DNA of 64,000 bases from Clostridia bacterium (lineage in GTDB: Bacteria > Bacillota > Clostridia > Christensenellales > UBA1242). A model generated the notes under the pieces. The model had not been told where the DNA came from. It ran no database searches and saw nothing but the letters and a program-made list of their open reading frames with translations. The stretch's first letter is position 1, and each line of letters starts with the position of its first letter. Shown in pieces: positions 42,717 through 50,547 of this stretch. The stretch is taken from NCBI GenBank assembly GCA_900768545.1, contig CAAGDD010000006.1:1-64000 (forward strand), in the 5' to 3' direction. Both the position numbers and the translations under genes were made by a program.

Positions 42717-43403
42717 TTATTTTGTTACATTTTTAATATAGCACTTTTTTGCTTTGTCAAACAATTCTTCTTGTAAAAATTTGCGTGAACGGCGATTGCT
42801 TTGAAAAATATCCAAAACAAAATTGCGATCATAATTTTCAACAAAATACTTTGTCAATAAATAGTAAGCATTGTAATTTGTGTGCTTATTGTCCAAAACG
42901 TCGTCGCAAGAAAAATCAAAACAAATTTCTTGATTATCTTTTTGGTGGCTTAAATAAATCGCAATCCCTTCGCTCAAAAATTTTTCTGTGCGACCGCACT
43001 CGTGTTCTTGTTTGAAAAGTTCGTTTACAAAATGCACATATTCGTGCATCAATGTCTTTTTGTAATCTTCAAAGGCGTGCTCAAAATCGTCTGGCTCAAA
43101 AGCGTGGGTGGTGTTTTTGTAATCGTTTATTGAAAGATACAAAATTTTCCCGTTTACAAAACAGCCGCGAGATGACTTTGAAACAACAAGATCGTCACTG
43201 AAATTGTTTTCTTTTTTAAATTGCTTGTCATATTCTTGCTTTGTTGGAATGATTTCAATCTCAACTTTTTGACCGCAAAATTTTAGTTTGAAAAAATCAA
43301 ACACTTCACAAAAATGAGCGTCGATATATTTTGCAAGCGCTGTTGCATAACATTTGTCGTCTTCTTTAAAATTGAAAATCGCAGTTTTTGTTTCGAGTTT
43401 CAT
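42717..43403 (-). CDS. Zinc metallopeptidase (HExxH)
   Basis: The 228-residue protein has a zinc site HEYVHFVNELF near residue 120 (two histidines and the catalytic glutamate), with the glutamate in FLSEGIAIYLSHQ about 25-30 residues later as a likely third ligand: a gluzincin layout. No signal peptide is present, so it acts in the cytoplasm or is exported by another route. The start at 43403 (MKLETKTAIFNF) is preferred over one 33 bases upstream, which lies in the palindromic sequence before it; the ribosome site is weak. Confidence 0.7.
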   Translation of the reverse strand: MKLETKTAIFNFKEDDKCYATALAKYIDAHFCEVFDFFKLKFCGQKVEIEIIPTKQEYDKQFKKENNFSDDLVVSKSSRGCFVNGKILYLSINDYKNTTHAFEPDDFEHAFEDYKKTLMHEYVHFVNELFKQEHECGRTEKFLSEGIAIYLSHQKDNQEICFDFSCDDVLDNKHTNYNAYYLLTKYFVENYDRNFVLDIFQSNRRSRKFLQEELFDKAKKCYIKNVTK

Positions 43404-43422
43404 AGTGTTCTTTGGGAAATAA

Positions 43423-43477
43423 GTGGGTTCGCGCAAACGGAGTTTGCGAAACGCGGAAGCGTTTTAAATCCCACCGT
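43423..43477. repeat. tRNA T-arm sequence split by a palindromic insert
   Basis: GTGGGTTCG (43423-43431) and AATCCCACCGT (43467-43477) together give exactly the 20-base T-arm region of the neighbouring tRNA-Ser (read on that tRNA's strand). Between them are 35 bases made of two perfect hairpins, CGCAAAC/GTTTGCG and AAACGC/GCGTTT. Confidence 0.65.
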
Positions 43478-43502
43478 GAAAGGTTTGTCTAGAGTTTTTA
43501 TT

Positions 43503-43593
43503 TGGCGGAAACGGTGGGATTCGAACCCACGTGCCGATTTCTCGACAACCGCATTTCGAGTGCGGCTCGGTGCGACCACTTCGATACGTTTCC
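43503..43593 (-). tRNA. tRNA-Ser(CGA)
   Basis: On the minus strand: acceptor GGAAACG/CGTTTCC, anticodon loop CTCGAAA (CGA), a long variable arm, T-arm GTGGGTTCGAATCCCAC, discriminator G and an encoded CCA. Confidence 0.95.
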
Positions 43594-43744
43594 ATACTTT
43601 TGATTTTACAACAAATGGCGGCAATTTGCAAGCAAAATGAGATTGTTTAGCAAAAATGTTTGATTTTTGAATATAAACACGCGTTAAAAAATCTTACAAA
43701 ATTGCTTAAATTAAAATATTTTGTAAAAAATTGTAAAAATTATT

Positions 43745-43773
43745 TTGTATTTTGTAAAATTTTGTATTATAAT
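43745..43773 (+). promoter_or_regulatory. Promoter of the Spo0A-C gene
   Basis: TTGTAT and TATAAT with a 17-base spacer. Confidence 0.65.
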
Positions 43774-43800
43774 GGAATTGTTTTGTAAAAGGAGTAAATT

Positions 43801-44178
43801 ATGGACGAAGAAAAGCAGAAAGAAAAAATCGTCAAAGTGGCGTTGATAAAGGTGGGGATTAAATGCGACAATATTGGTTTTACATATTTGACCGAATCGA
43901 TTTTGCAGGTGATTAAAGAGCCTTATTTGGTTTACAATGTGAAAAATTTGTTTGGCGTTGTTGCCAAAAAACTTGGAATTGACAATTATTTGAAGATAGA
44001 ATCGAACATTCAAAACGCGATCAATGTGACTTACAATTTAAAAGGCTTCAATTCGATAAATGAACTTTATGGAATTGATGTTATCAAGCCCGACCGCAGA
44101 CCAACCGTGGCAGAATTTATAAATTTGATTGCACAATATTATTTGCTTCGAATGTTTGAAGAAGACGATATCGTTTAA
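43801..44178 (+). CDS. Stand-alone Spo0A C-terminal DNA-binding domain protein
   Basis: The 125-residue product matches the DNA-binding domain of Spo0A end to end: an early VGIKCDNIGFTYLTESIL, the FGVVAKKLGI helix-turn-helix entry, a helix with IESNIQNAINVTYN at the recognition position, and FNSINELYGIDVIKPDRRPT near the end, like Spo0A's dimer-forming segment. There is no receiver domain, so its activity is not set by phosphorylation. The recognition helix differs from Spo0A's (SN-x-Q-N for RA-x-R-H), so the target site may differ. AAAAGGAG precedes the ATG. The next gene encodes an ImmA/IrrE-like peptidase. Confidence 0.8.
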   Translation: MDEEKQKEKIVKVALIKVGIKCDNIGFTYLTESILQVIKEPYLVYNVKNLFGVVAKKLGIDNYLKIESNIQNAINVTYNLKGFNSINELYGIDVIKPDRRPTVAEFINLIAQYYLLRMFEEDDIV

Positions 44179-44184
44179 TTTTGT

Positions 44185-44213
44185 TTGAAAGGCTTGTTGT
44201 TTTGTGCTATAAT
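44185..44213 (+). promoter_or_regulatory. Promoter predicting a leaderless mRNA
   Basis: TTGAAA and TATAAT with a 17-base spacer and extended -10 (TGC). The -10 ends six bases before the GTG start. Confidence 0.7.
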
Positions 44214-44219
44214 AACATT

Positions 44220-44750
44220 GTGAATAGAGAAATTTTTGACGAAATAGTAAGCACCTATTTGGACAAATTCAAACTGAATATTAAAGTTGAATATAATATG
44301 CCAAATGGCTACGAAAACGCTTTTGGAACTTTCGATATTGAGAAAAACGCTTTGTATTTAAACGCTGAAAAATTGAAAGACGCGCCACTATATAAAGTTT
44401 TGTTTTTCTTTTTTCACGAATTGCATCACGCGTGCGAATATAAGTATGGAAATAGCAAATATTTAAATTATGTTGTTTTGTATGACGGAACTTGTTTTAA
44501 GCTCAAAAATAGAAAGTGGGTGAGCGGCAAACTTGATTTGAAAGGTGTTGATTTTTTGGAAGTTTATAAAAGTTTTCCTTATGAAATTGAGGCAAACAAA
44601 TTTGCTTTCAATGAAACAAAGTTGTTTTTAAATAGCACAAGCGACAAAGAAGAACTCGAAAAGTTGTTCAAAAAGATGTTGCCAAATGACAAATTGAGTC
44701 TTGAAAAAATAGATGAAATTTTAGACAAAATCGACGAAATTTTGGGCTGA
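44220..44750 (+). CDS. ImmA/IrrE-like metallopeptidase
   Basis: The GTG at 44220 is the likely start because the promoter places transcription there. The 176-residue protein has the zinc motif FFFFHELHHACEYKYG near residue 60 and the family's downstream glutamate motif PYEIEANKFAFNETK near residue 120. ImmA of ICEBs1 and IrrE/PprI cut a repressor next to them; the neighbour here is the Spo0A-C protein. The second half has a charged helical tail (DEILDKIDEIL). The substrate is inferred only. Confidence 0.75.
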   Translation: MNREIFDEIVSTYLDKFKLNIKVEYNMPNGYENAFGTFDIEKNALYLNAEKLKDAPLYKVLFFFFHELHHACEYKYGNSKYLNYVVLYDGTCFKLKNRKWVSGKLDLKGVDFLEVYKSFPYEIEANKFAFNETKLFLNSTSDKEELEKLFKKMLPNDKLSLEKIDEILDKIDEILG

Positions 44751-44858
44751 TTTTAATATGAATAACAAATTATTTTGCAAGGTTTTTGACAGCATTTTAC
44801 AAAAGTGTGATGTTATTTGCAAAATTTTTTTTATTTTTTATTTTTTTTTAAATTTTTC

Positions 44859-44887
44859 TTGACTTTTCTCATTTGTAGTGTTAAACT
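44859..44887 (+). promoter_or_regulatory. Promoter of the first tRNA group
   Basis: TTGACT and TAAACT with a 17-base spacer, 13 bases before tRNA-Gly. Confidence 0.7.
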
Positions 44888-44899
44888 TAAAGAGCATTT

Positions 44900-44973
44900 G
44901 CAGGTGTAGTTCAGTGGTAGAACACTAGCCTTCCAAGCTGGTTGCGAGGGTCCGATTCCCTTCACCTGCTCCA
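44900..44973 (+). tRNA. tRNA-Gly(TCC)
   Basis: Acceptor GCAGGTG/CACCTGC, anticodon loop CTTCCAA (TCC), discriminator T and an encoded CCA. Confidence 0.95.
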
Positions 44974-44976
44974 TTT

Positions 44977-45053
<77 letters not shown>

Positions 45054-45056
45054 TGT

Positions 45057-45133
45057 GGTGGTCGTAGTTCAGTTGGCAGAACGCCAGATTGTGGCTCTGG
45101 AGGTCAAGGGTTCGACCCCCTTCGATCACCCCA
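45057..45133 (+). tRNA. tRNA-His(GTG)
   Basis: Acceptor GTGGTCG/CGATCAC, the extra G-1 facing C73, anticodon GTG in loop TTGTGGC, and an encoded CCA. Confidence 0.93.
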
Positions 45134-45159
45134 TTTATTTTATCCGCTTTTATGGTCGA

Positions 45160-45235
45160 TGGGGTGTCGCCAAGCGGTAAGGCATTGGACTCTGACTCCA
45201 ACATTGCGTAGGTTCGAATCCTACCACCCCAGCCA
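45160..45235 (+). tRNA. tRNA-Gln(CTG)
   Basis: Acceptor TGGGGTG/CACCCCA, anticodon loop CTCTGAC (CTG), discriminator G and an encoded CCA. Confidence 0.93.
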
Positions 45236-45264
45236 AGCTTTTTTTGAAAATTTTTAAAATCTGC

Positions 45265-45293
45265 TTGACAAATACGCATCGTTGGGTTATAAA
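45265..45293 (+). promoter_or_regulatory. Promoter of the second tRNA group
   Basis: TTGACA and TATAAA with a 17-base spacer, nine bases before tRNA-Lys. Confidence 0.85.
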
Positions 45294-45302
45294 TATAACT
45301 AT

Positions 45303-45378
45303 GGTTTGCTAGCTCAGTTGGTAGAGCACAAGACTTTTAATCTTGGGGTCCGGAGTTCGAGCCTCCGGCAAGCCACCA
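45303..45378 (+). tRNA. tRNA-Lys(TTT)
   Basis: Acceptor GGTTTGC/GCAAGCC, anticodon loop CTTTTAA (TTT), discriminator A and an encoded CCA. Confidence 0.95.
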
Positions 45379-45383
45379 TTTTT

Positions 45384-45458
45384 AGGGGTGTAGCCAAGCG
45401 GTAAGGCACAAGACTTTGACTCTTGCATGCGTAGGTTCAAATCCTGCCACCCCTGCCA
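45384..45458 (+). tRNA. tRNA-Gln(TTG)
   Basis: Acceptor AGGGGTG/CACCCCT, anticodon loop CTTTGAC (TTG), discriminator G and an encoded CCA. A second glutamine isoacceptor lies two genes upstream. Confidence 0.93.
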
Positions 45459-45580
45459 GGAGAAAAAAACTGCGCTGAGGGCTCAGTTTTGCCACAGGTG
45501 TCAAAACATATCGCTTTGACGCTTGTTTTTTTTCTCTCGCGACCAAACGAAAATCGCATGTTGTTGGCGATTTTGCGAGT
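45459..45580. repeat. Palindromic repeat following tRNA-Gln (second family)
   Basis: GGAGAAAAAAAC and GTTTTTTTTCTCTC are inverted ends of a unit of about 78 bp, and the following CTCGCGACCAAACGAAAATCGCA matches the repeat after tRNA-Gly at 28849. A stem CGAAAATCGC/GCGATTTTGCG ends it. Confidence 0.6.
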
Positions 45581-45591
45581 TTTACAAGTTG

Positions 45592-45616
45592 ACCTTCGGG
45601 AAACCGAAGGTTTTTT
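45592..45616 (+). terminator. Rho-independent terminator of the tRNA group
   Basis: ACCTTCGG-GAAA-CCGAAGGT with a T-run. Confidence 0.85.
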
Positions 45617-45629
45617 ATTTTGGTTTTCA

Positions 45630-45660
45630 AACGAAGGTTGATTGCCTTCGTTTTTTTTTG
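45630..45660 (+). terminator. Second terminator in tandem
   Basis: AACGAAGG/CCTTCGTT with a seven-base loop and nine or more Ts; its stem repeats the CCTTCG of the first. Confidence 0.85.
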
Positions 45661-45804
45661 TGCTTAAAGGCAGAATTTGAAAACTTCGTTTTCTGCAAAA
45701 TTTCATTTTGCTGAACCTGCGCCCGCGTAGGCTCGAACACGGCGAGCGGGAGCGGTCGTCGGCTGATTTTGTTAAGCCTTTTTCTTTTTTTATAACCTAT
45801 CAAG
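45661..45804. other. Structured spacer before tRNA-Leu
   Basis: Short hairpins (CAGAATTTGAAAACTTCGTTTTCTG-like arms CAGAA/TTCTG, and GCAAAATTTCATTTTGC as GCAAAAT/ATTTTGC) precede a GC-rich stretch near 45715-45765 that is unlike the rest of the spacer. No gene is supported. Confidence 0.4.
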
Positions 45805-45833
45805 TTGATTTTTATTTTGTAATGTGATATTAT
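45805..45833 (+). promoter_or_regulatory. Promoter of tRNA-Leu
   Basis: TTGATT and TATTAT with a 17-base spacer and TGA before the -10. Confidence 0.7.
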
Positions 45834-45841
45834 TTTTTCAT

Positions 45842-45923
45842 GCGGATATGGCGGAATGGCAGACGCGCTGGATTTAGGTTCCAGTCCGAATGGGTGCAGG
45901 TTCAAGTCCTGTTATCCGCACCA
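45842..45923 (+). tRNA. tRNA-Leu(TAG)
   Basis: Acceptor GCGGATA/TATCCGC, anticodon loop ATTTAGG (TAG), a long variable arm, discriminator A and an encoded CCA. Confidence 0.95.
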
Positions 45924-45938
45924 AATGCGAGGTGTAAT

Positions 45939-48191
45939 ATGGATTTTCGTATAGTAGACAAATATTTCTCGAAAGAAGATGGTTTTTTCCATATTATCAA
46001 AGAAAAGAAATTTACTTTAGAAAAAAAAGATGAGGTTTATACAAAATTCGATAAATTTTATAAGGCGTTGGATAAAAATTTGAACAATGCAAATTTATTA
46101 GATTATGATTTTGATGGAATTGATCTAAATAAATATGATTTATCTAAAGCTAAAATATCTTCTGATATAATGATTAAACTTGGGATATATAATGATAAAC
46201 TATTTAAAATAATTGCAAAAGATAGGGAGCTATCAAGTGTATTAACTTCTACTTCAAATGATTTAGTTAAAAGTAGAAGTTTAGATATTGAAACAATAGA
46301 GAATTATGAGACCTTTATTCTTTGTTACATCAGTGATTTGCATTTAAATCACAAATTAAATAATAGATTTAAAACTAATGTTAATAGATACGAATTAAAT
46401 GCTTATTTTGATAATGTTATCAAACAATTAAAAGATTCCTTACCTAAGTTCAGTTTTAATTGCGATATAATTTTTGTTGGGGATATTTCTTATAATTTTG
46501 AAATATTTAAAATGTTTTTTAAAAAGTTTAGAAAAGAAATTCCATGCAAAACAACATTTGTTGTTCTAGGCAACCATGAGTTATGGGATTCAAAATTAAA
46601 TAGAAAGTGCAAGTCGATAGAAGAAATCGTTGAACAATATAGGGAGTTTTTAAATTCGCTTGAAAGTAAAGTATATTTACTTGAAAATCAATTGTTTTTA
46701 CCAAACGACAAACAACAGCTGTATTCTCAAGAAGAAATTATGTCTTTAGATGAAGCTACATTAAGAAAAAAGTTTTTGAATAATGGTTATGCGATTTTTG
46801 GAGGTTTGGGTTATGCCGGAGAGAATGAAGAATTTAATTTTAATCAAGGTATTTATAGAACTCTTTATATAACTAGAGAACAGGAAAAGAAAAGATCGAA
46901 TGTAGTAGATTCTTTACATACAAAGTTGACAAAAGTGGCGAGTGATAAATCTTTGTTTTTTGTAACGCACATGCCAAAAGAAGATTGGTCTACAAATGAT
47001 TATAATAAAAATTGGTTTTATATTTCAGGGCATACACACAGGAATGTTTATGTTGATGATGAAAACAAAAAGATTTATGCAGATAACCAAATTGGTTATA
47101 AAAAAGATAATTATGAATTTAAATACTTATCTAGTTCAATAAATTATGATATCTTTCAAGATTATAAAGATGGGATCTATGAGATTACTAGGGAAGAGTA
47201 TAAGCGTTTTTATAAGGGAATAGGAGGCTGGATAGAGTTTAATCGCGATTTTGAAAAATTGTTTATGTTAAAAAGGTGTGGAGTATATTGCTTTTTGCTT
47301 AAACCTATTAATAAAAATGAATTAAAATTGCTCAATGGAGGTAGTATCAAAAATGCAGGGGAGCATGATTTAAATTATTTTTATGACAATTTATTTAATT
47401 ATTCCGAGTCGGTAAAATTATTTTTAAAGTCTTTTGAGGATTTTCAAAAACAGATATCAAATGAAATAAAAAAAATTGGAGGTTCAGGAACTATACATGG
47501 TTGTATAATAGACATTGATTTCAATAATCATTTGTATGTTAATCCGCTTGATTCGACAATAACGCCATATTTTGCATATTCAATAACGGATAAATATGTT
47601 TATACTAATTTAATTAGTTTACTAAAGTTTCGTAACAAAGAATTATATAATAATTACATTAAATTATTGAGTCACCAAGAAAATCAAAAGTCATTAATCA
47701 TTTCAAATTTAAATTTGCAAGAAAGTAGTAAATGTATTTATGTTTCAGAAACTGATATGTATAGGATTTCACGAATAATAAAAGGTTTTCAATATACAAC
47801 AAAAAATAATATAGTTAGATTGTGGAACGATACTATAATTTCTAATCGCACGAAAGAAAGTGGCAGACTTATTGTAAAAGGAATTATAAACCCTGAAGAA
47901 ATGAAACAAATTAGAATGGAACAAAAGAAAATTGAGAGACAACAGAAAAAGGAAAAACAAAACAAAACTAATAATTTGCACAAACTTACAGAGGAAGAGA
48001 GGAGAAAGATTTTATTCGATAAATATAGTGACAAACTTTCAAAACTTAATCAAAATATAAAAGTAATAAAATATAATGGAGCAAAAAAGAAGGCTGAATA
48101 TAAATGCTCTATGTGTGGTTTTGAATGGAGTTGTAGACCAGATCATTTTCTTCATAGGTACAACTATAAATGTCCAAAATGTAAAATGTAA
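45939..48191 (+). CDS. Metallophosphoesterase with C-terminal zinc ribbon (750 aa)
   Basis: The ATG at 45939 has GAGGTG ahead and lies 16 bases after the CCA of tRNA-Leu. The calcineurin-type phosphoesterase motifs are in order: CYISDLHLNH (about 128), IFVGDISYN (about 183), VVLGNHELWD (about 208), FFVTHMP (about 344), and ISGHTHRNVY (about 363). The middle carries a conserved-looking block GTIHGCIIDIDFNNHLYVNP (about 520-540) that I cannot name. The C-terminal 35 residues are a zinc ribbon, CSMCGFEW and CPKCK, after a coiled-coil Lys/Glu region. Leu is mostly TTA and Ile often ATA, unlike the neighbours, which suggests transfer. It could be a mobile or defence gene, but nothing proves it. 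Confidence 0.75.
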   Translation: MDFRIVDKYFSKEDGFFHIIKEKKFTLEKKDEVYTKFDKFYKALDKNLNNANLLDYDFDGIDLNKYDLSKAKISSDIMIKLGIYNDKLFKIIAKDRELSSVLTSTSNDLVKSRSLDIETIENYETFILCYISDLHLNHKLNNRFKTNVNRYELNAYFDNVIKQLKDSLPKFSFNCDIIFVGDISYNFEIFKMFFKKFRKEIPCKTTFVVLGNHELWDSKLNRKCKSIEEIVEQYREFLNSLESKVYLLENQLFLPNDKQQLYSQEEIMSLDEATLRKKFLNNGYAIFGGLGYAGENEEFNFNQGIYRTLYITREQEKKRSNVVDSLHTKLTKVASDKSLFFVTHMPKEDWSTNDYNKNWFYISGHTHRNVYVDDENKKIYADNQIGYKKDNYEFKYLSSSINYDIFQDYKDGIYEITREEYKRFYKGIGGWIEFNRDFEKLFMLKRCGVYCFLLKPINKNELKLLNGGSIKNAGEHDLNYFYDNLFNYSESVKLFLKSFEDFQKQISNEIKKIGGSGTIHGCIIDIDFNNHLYVNPLDSTITPYFAYSITDKYVYTNLISLLKFRNKELYNNYIKLLSHQENQKSLIISNLNLQESSKCIYVSETDMYRISRIIKGFQYTTKNNIVRLWNDTIISNRTKESGRLIVKGIINPEEMKQIRMEQKKIERQQKKEKQNKTNNLHKLTEEERRKILFDKYSDKLSKLNQNIKVIKYNGAKKKAEYKCSMCGFEWSCRPDHFLHRYNYKCPKCKM

Positions 48192-48319
48192 ATAGCTGAG
48201 TATTAATTGTATTTTAGTTGCTCAAGAATTTGATAAAAATGTTGTAAAGATATTTTGTATGATACAATATTTGAAAAAATAAAAATAAATACATCGTTAA
48301 ATTTATTTCTGATATAGTT

Positions 48320-48349
48320 AAAAGGCAAAACGATAGTTCTGCCTTTTTT
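48320..48349 (+). terminator. Rho-independent terminator
   Basis: AAAAGGCA/TGCCTTTT with a 12-base loop and T-run, 130 bases after the phosphoesterase stop. Confidence 0.75.
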
Positions 48350-48426
48350 ATTTGGAGTGAAGTAGTGGGATATTTTTGTTTTCGAACATTATTTATTGCA
48401 AAATTTTGGGGTTTGTGATATCCTTA

Positions 48427-48432
48427 TATAAA
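48427..48432 (+). promoter_or_regulatory. -10 box of comEC, predicting a leaderless mRNA
   Basis: TATAAA ends six bases before the comEC ATG and no ribosome site is present. The -35 is not clear. Confidence 0.4.
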
Positions 48433-48438
48433 ATTGTT

Positions 48439-50547
48439 ATGGATACAAAACAAAAGAAAGTTTTTAATTCGCGACCGCTATTTTATGGCTTTTTGGTCTT
48501 GCTAATTTCATTGGTGTTGGCAAGAAATCTTTTTTGCGGGAAAATTGTCTATATTGTTTTGGCATGTGTTTTGATTTTGTCAATTTTGGCTTATTTTTTG
48601 TGGACAAAAAAGTATGTTATGCTTTTGGTGATGCTCTCAATTTTTGTGTTTGGGCTTGGCTGGCATTATGTCGGCGTGTGGCAAATGAGTTCGAATGTTT
48701 ATGAAGAAAGTTGCCTTGTTGTCGGTCGTGTCGGTGATCAAATTTCGACAAGTGAGTGGACAAGTCGCACTGTTTTGCAAGATGTAAAAATAAATGGCAA
48801 AAGCGAAAAGAACATCAATTTGACGGTGAGAAATTATGGCGATAATCAAATTTGTGAAGGAGATATTATCACTTTTGAGGCGAAGATTTCAAATGTAAAA
48901 CTTTTTGAACTTAACTCTTTCAATTTTTCATATTATCGTGACCGCGCACCTTATGAAGCAACTGTCAATGACACAAACATCACAAAACTTGGATCAAAAC
49001 TCAAAGCCGACGAGAAGTTTAGGCTTTACATCAAAAATATTTTATACAAAAACATAGGAAAAGAAACAGGCGCGGTCGCTTATGCAACATTGTTTGGTGA
49101 TAAAAACGAAATAGATGGGCAAATAAAACTTGCATACAAAAGTTCGGGCATTGTGCATTTGCTCACAGTGTCGGGCTTGCATGTGAGTTTCTTGATTGCA
49201 CTTATTGGCTTTGTCTTGAAAAAGTGCCGTGTTCGTGGAATTTGGAACTTTTTGTGCTGCCTTGTTTTTCTGGGTATTTATTCTTATCTTTGCGGATTTT
49301 CGCCTTCGATTGTTAGAGCGGGTGTAATGGGCTTGGTGCTTTTGACGGCAAGCATCTCTGGCAAGTGCTATGACGGACTAAATTCAATCGGACTTGCGGG
49401 AATAATCATTTTGCTTTTCTCACCATTTTTTGCTTTTGATGTTGGATTTTTGATGAGCTTTTTCTGTGTGCTTTCGATCTATGTGGTTGCACCAAGATTG
49501 ACCCAAATTTTTAAAAAAGTTTTTCCAAAATTTGTTGCGGAAGGCTTTTCAATATCGATCGCGACTTCACTTGGAATTTTTCCATTTTTTGGAAAGATCT
49601 TTTCTAGCATAAACTTTTTGACTTTCTTTGTAAACTTGTTGGTTATTCCAATTTTCTCGATTTTGTTTCCAACTTTGTTTGTTCTCACGCTCTTGTCTGC
49701 GTGCATAGCGCCGCTTGGTGTTCTGCTCAAAGTTTGTGGCTGGGGATTTGATGCAATTTCAAACATCGCCCAATTTTTCTCGCTGACAAAACTTCAATTT
49801 GAAGTCAAGCCATTAAACATTTTGTTAACTGTTTTGATAATGTTGTTTTTCTATCTTTGCAGCAAATATTTTATGGCAAGCAAAAAGACAAGATTGATCT
49901 GTCTTTCGTGTATTTTGATAGCTTTTGTGTCAACGCTTTCGACACTATATTTTTTGCCGCCAGTTTGTAGCATAAATGTTTGTTATCTAAATTCTTATGC
50001 GACGGTGATGATAACAAATAGCCAGCGAAAGACTTTGGTGATCGATAGCGTAAATTATCAAGACAACCAGCGGCTTTACGACTCAAACTTTGTCAAACGG
50101 GCAGGCACTTTGGTGCTCGTCAATGCCCAAAATGTGACAGATGACAAGTTGCCAGAATGCGATTTTGACAATGTTTATGTTTTGAGTGGACAACAGTCTT
50201 GTGACGGCGAAATTTTGGTCGAAAAAGATGAGATAGTTTCGTTTGACGGATTTGATTTTTGTTACAAATATTCACAGACCAAGTTTGTCGGGCTTGAAGT
50301 TAAATTCGACGGCGTCAAATTGATTGTTTTAAGTGAAAAAGCGACCGACGCCCAACTTGAAGAAGTGTCACAAAACGACTATGATTTTATGGTAACTTAC
50401 AAAAATGATGATTATGTTTCGTATTTTGCTGAAAAATCTGCTAAAATAATTACATATTACAAAACGCAGTGGTCGTCTTACAATTATGCACAAGACGGAA
50501 ACATATCACTCAAATTGCCAAACTTTAAAAGGAGATATATAGATTGA
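48439..50547 (+). CDS. comEC: ComEC/Rec2-family DNA uptake channel
   Basis: ComEC forms the membrane channel for transforming DNA. I start at the ATG at 48439 (MDTKQKKVFNSRPLF); the longer frame lacks a ribosome site. The 702-residue protein has two N-terminal helices, an OB-like DUF4131 region (about 85-190), and the competence domain with HLLTVSGLHVSFLIALIG split around residue 236 and SPSIVRAGVMG, then helices to about 520. The C-terminal metallo-beta-lactamase-like region keeps the fold pattern but has lost the HxHxDH metal site, so it cannot be a nuclease of the usual type. holA overlaps its stop. Confidence 0.88.
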   Translation: MDTKQKKVFNSRPLFYGFLVLLISLVLARNLFCGKIVYIVLACVLILSILAYFLWTKKYVMLLVMLSIFVFGLGWHYVGVWQMSSNVYEESCLVVGRVGDQISTSEWTSRTVLQDVKINGKSEKNINLTVRNYGDNQICEGDIITFEAKISNVKLFELNSFNFSYYRDRAPYEATVNDTNITKLGSKLKADEKFRLYIKNILYKNIGKETGAVAYATLFGDKNEIDGQIKLAYKSSGIVHLLTVSGLHVSFLIALIGFVLKKCRVRGIWNFLCCLVFLGIYSYLCGFSPSIVRAGVMGLVLLTASISGKCYDGLNSIGLAGIIILLFSPFFAFDVGFLMSFFCVLSIYVVAPRLTQIFKKVFPKFVAEGFSISIATSLGIFPFFGKIFSSINFLTFFVNLLVIPIFSILFPTLFVLTLLSACIAPLGVLLKVCGWGFDAISNIAQFFSLTKLQFEVKPLNILLTVLIMLFFYLCSKYFMASKKTRLICLSCILIAFVSTLSTLYFLPPVCSINVCYLNSYATVMITNSQRKTLVIDSVNYQDNQRLYDSNFVKRAGTLVLVNAQNVTDDKLPECDFDNVYVLSGQQSCDGEILVEKDEIVSFDGFDFCYKYSQTKFVGLEVKFDGVKLIVLSEKATDAQLEEVSQNDYDFMVTYKNDDYVSYFAEKSAKIITYYKTQWSSYNYAQDGNISLKLPNFKRRYID

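Noticed and set aside
45715..45765. Possible tRNA fragment in a GC-rich stretch
   Set aside because: Only about nine bases match a tRNA T-arm; no cloverleaf can be drawn.
45840..45938. Extension of the phosphoesterase frame back through tRNA-Leu
   Set aside because: The frame overlaps the tRNA completely; the ATG at 45939 has its own ribosome site.
45842..48438. Integrated island bounded by tRNA-Leu
   Set aside because: No integrase and no repeat of the tRNA 3' end was found downstream to serve as a second attachment site.
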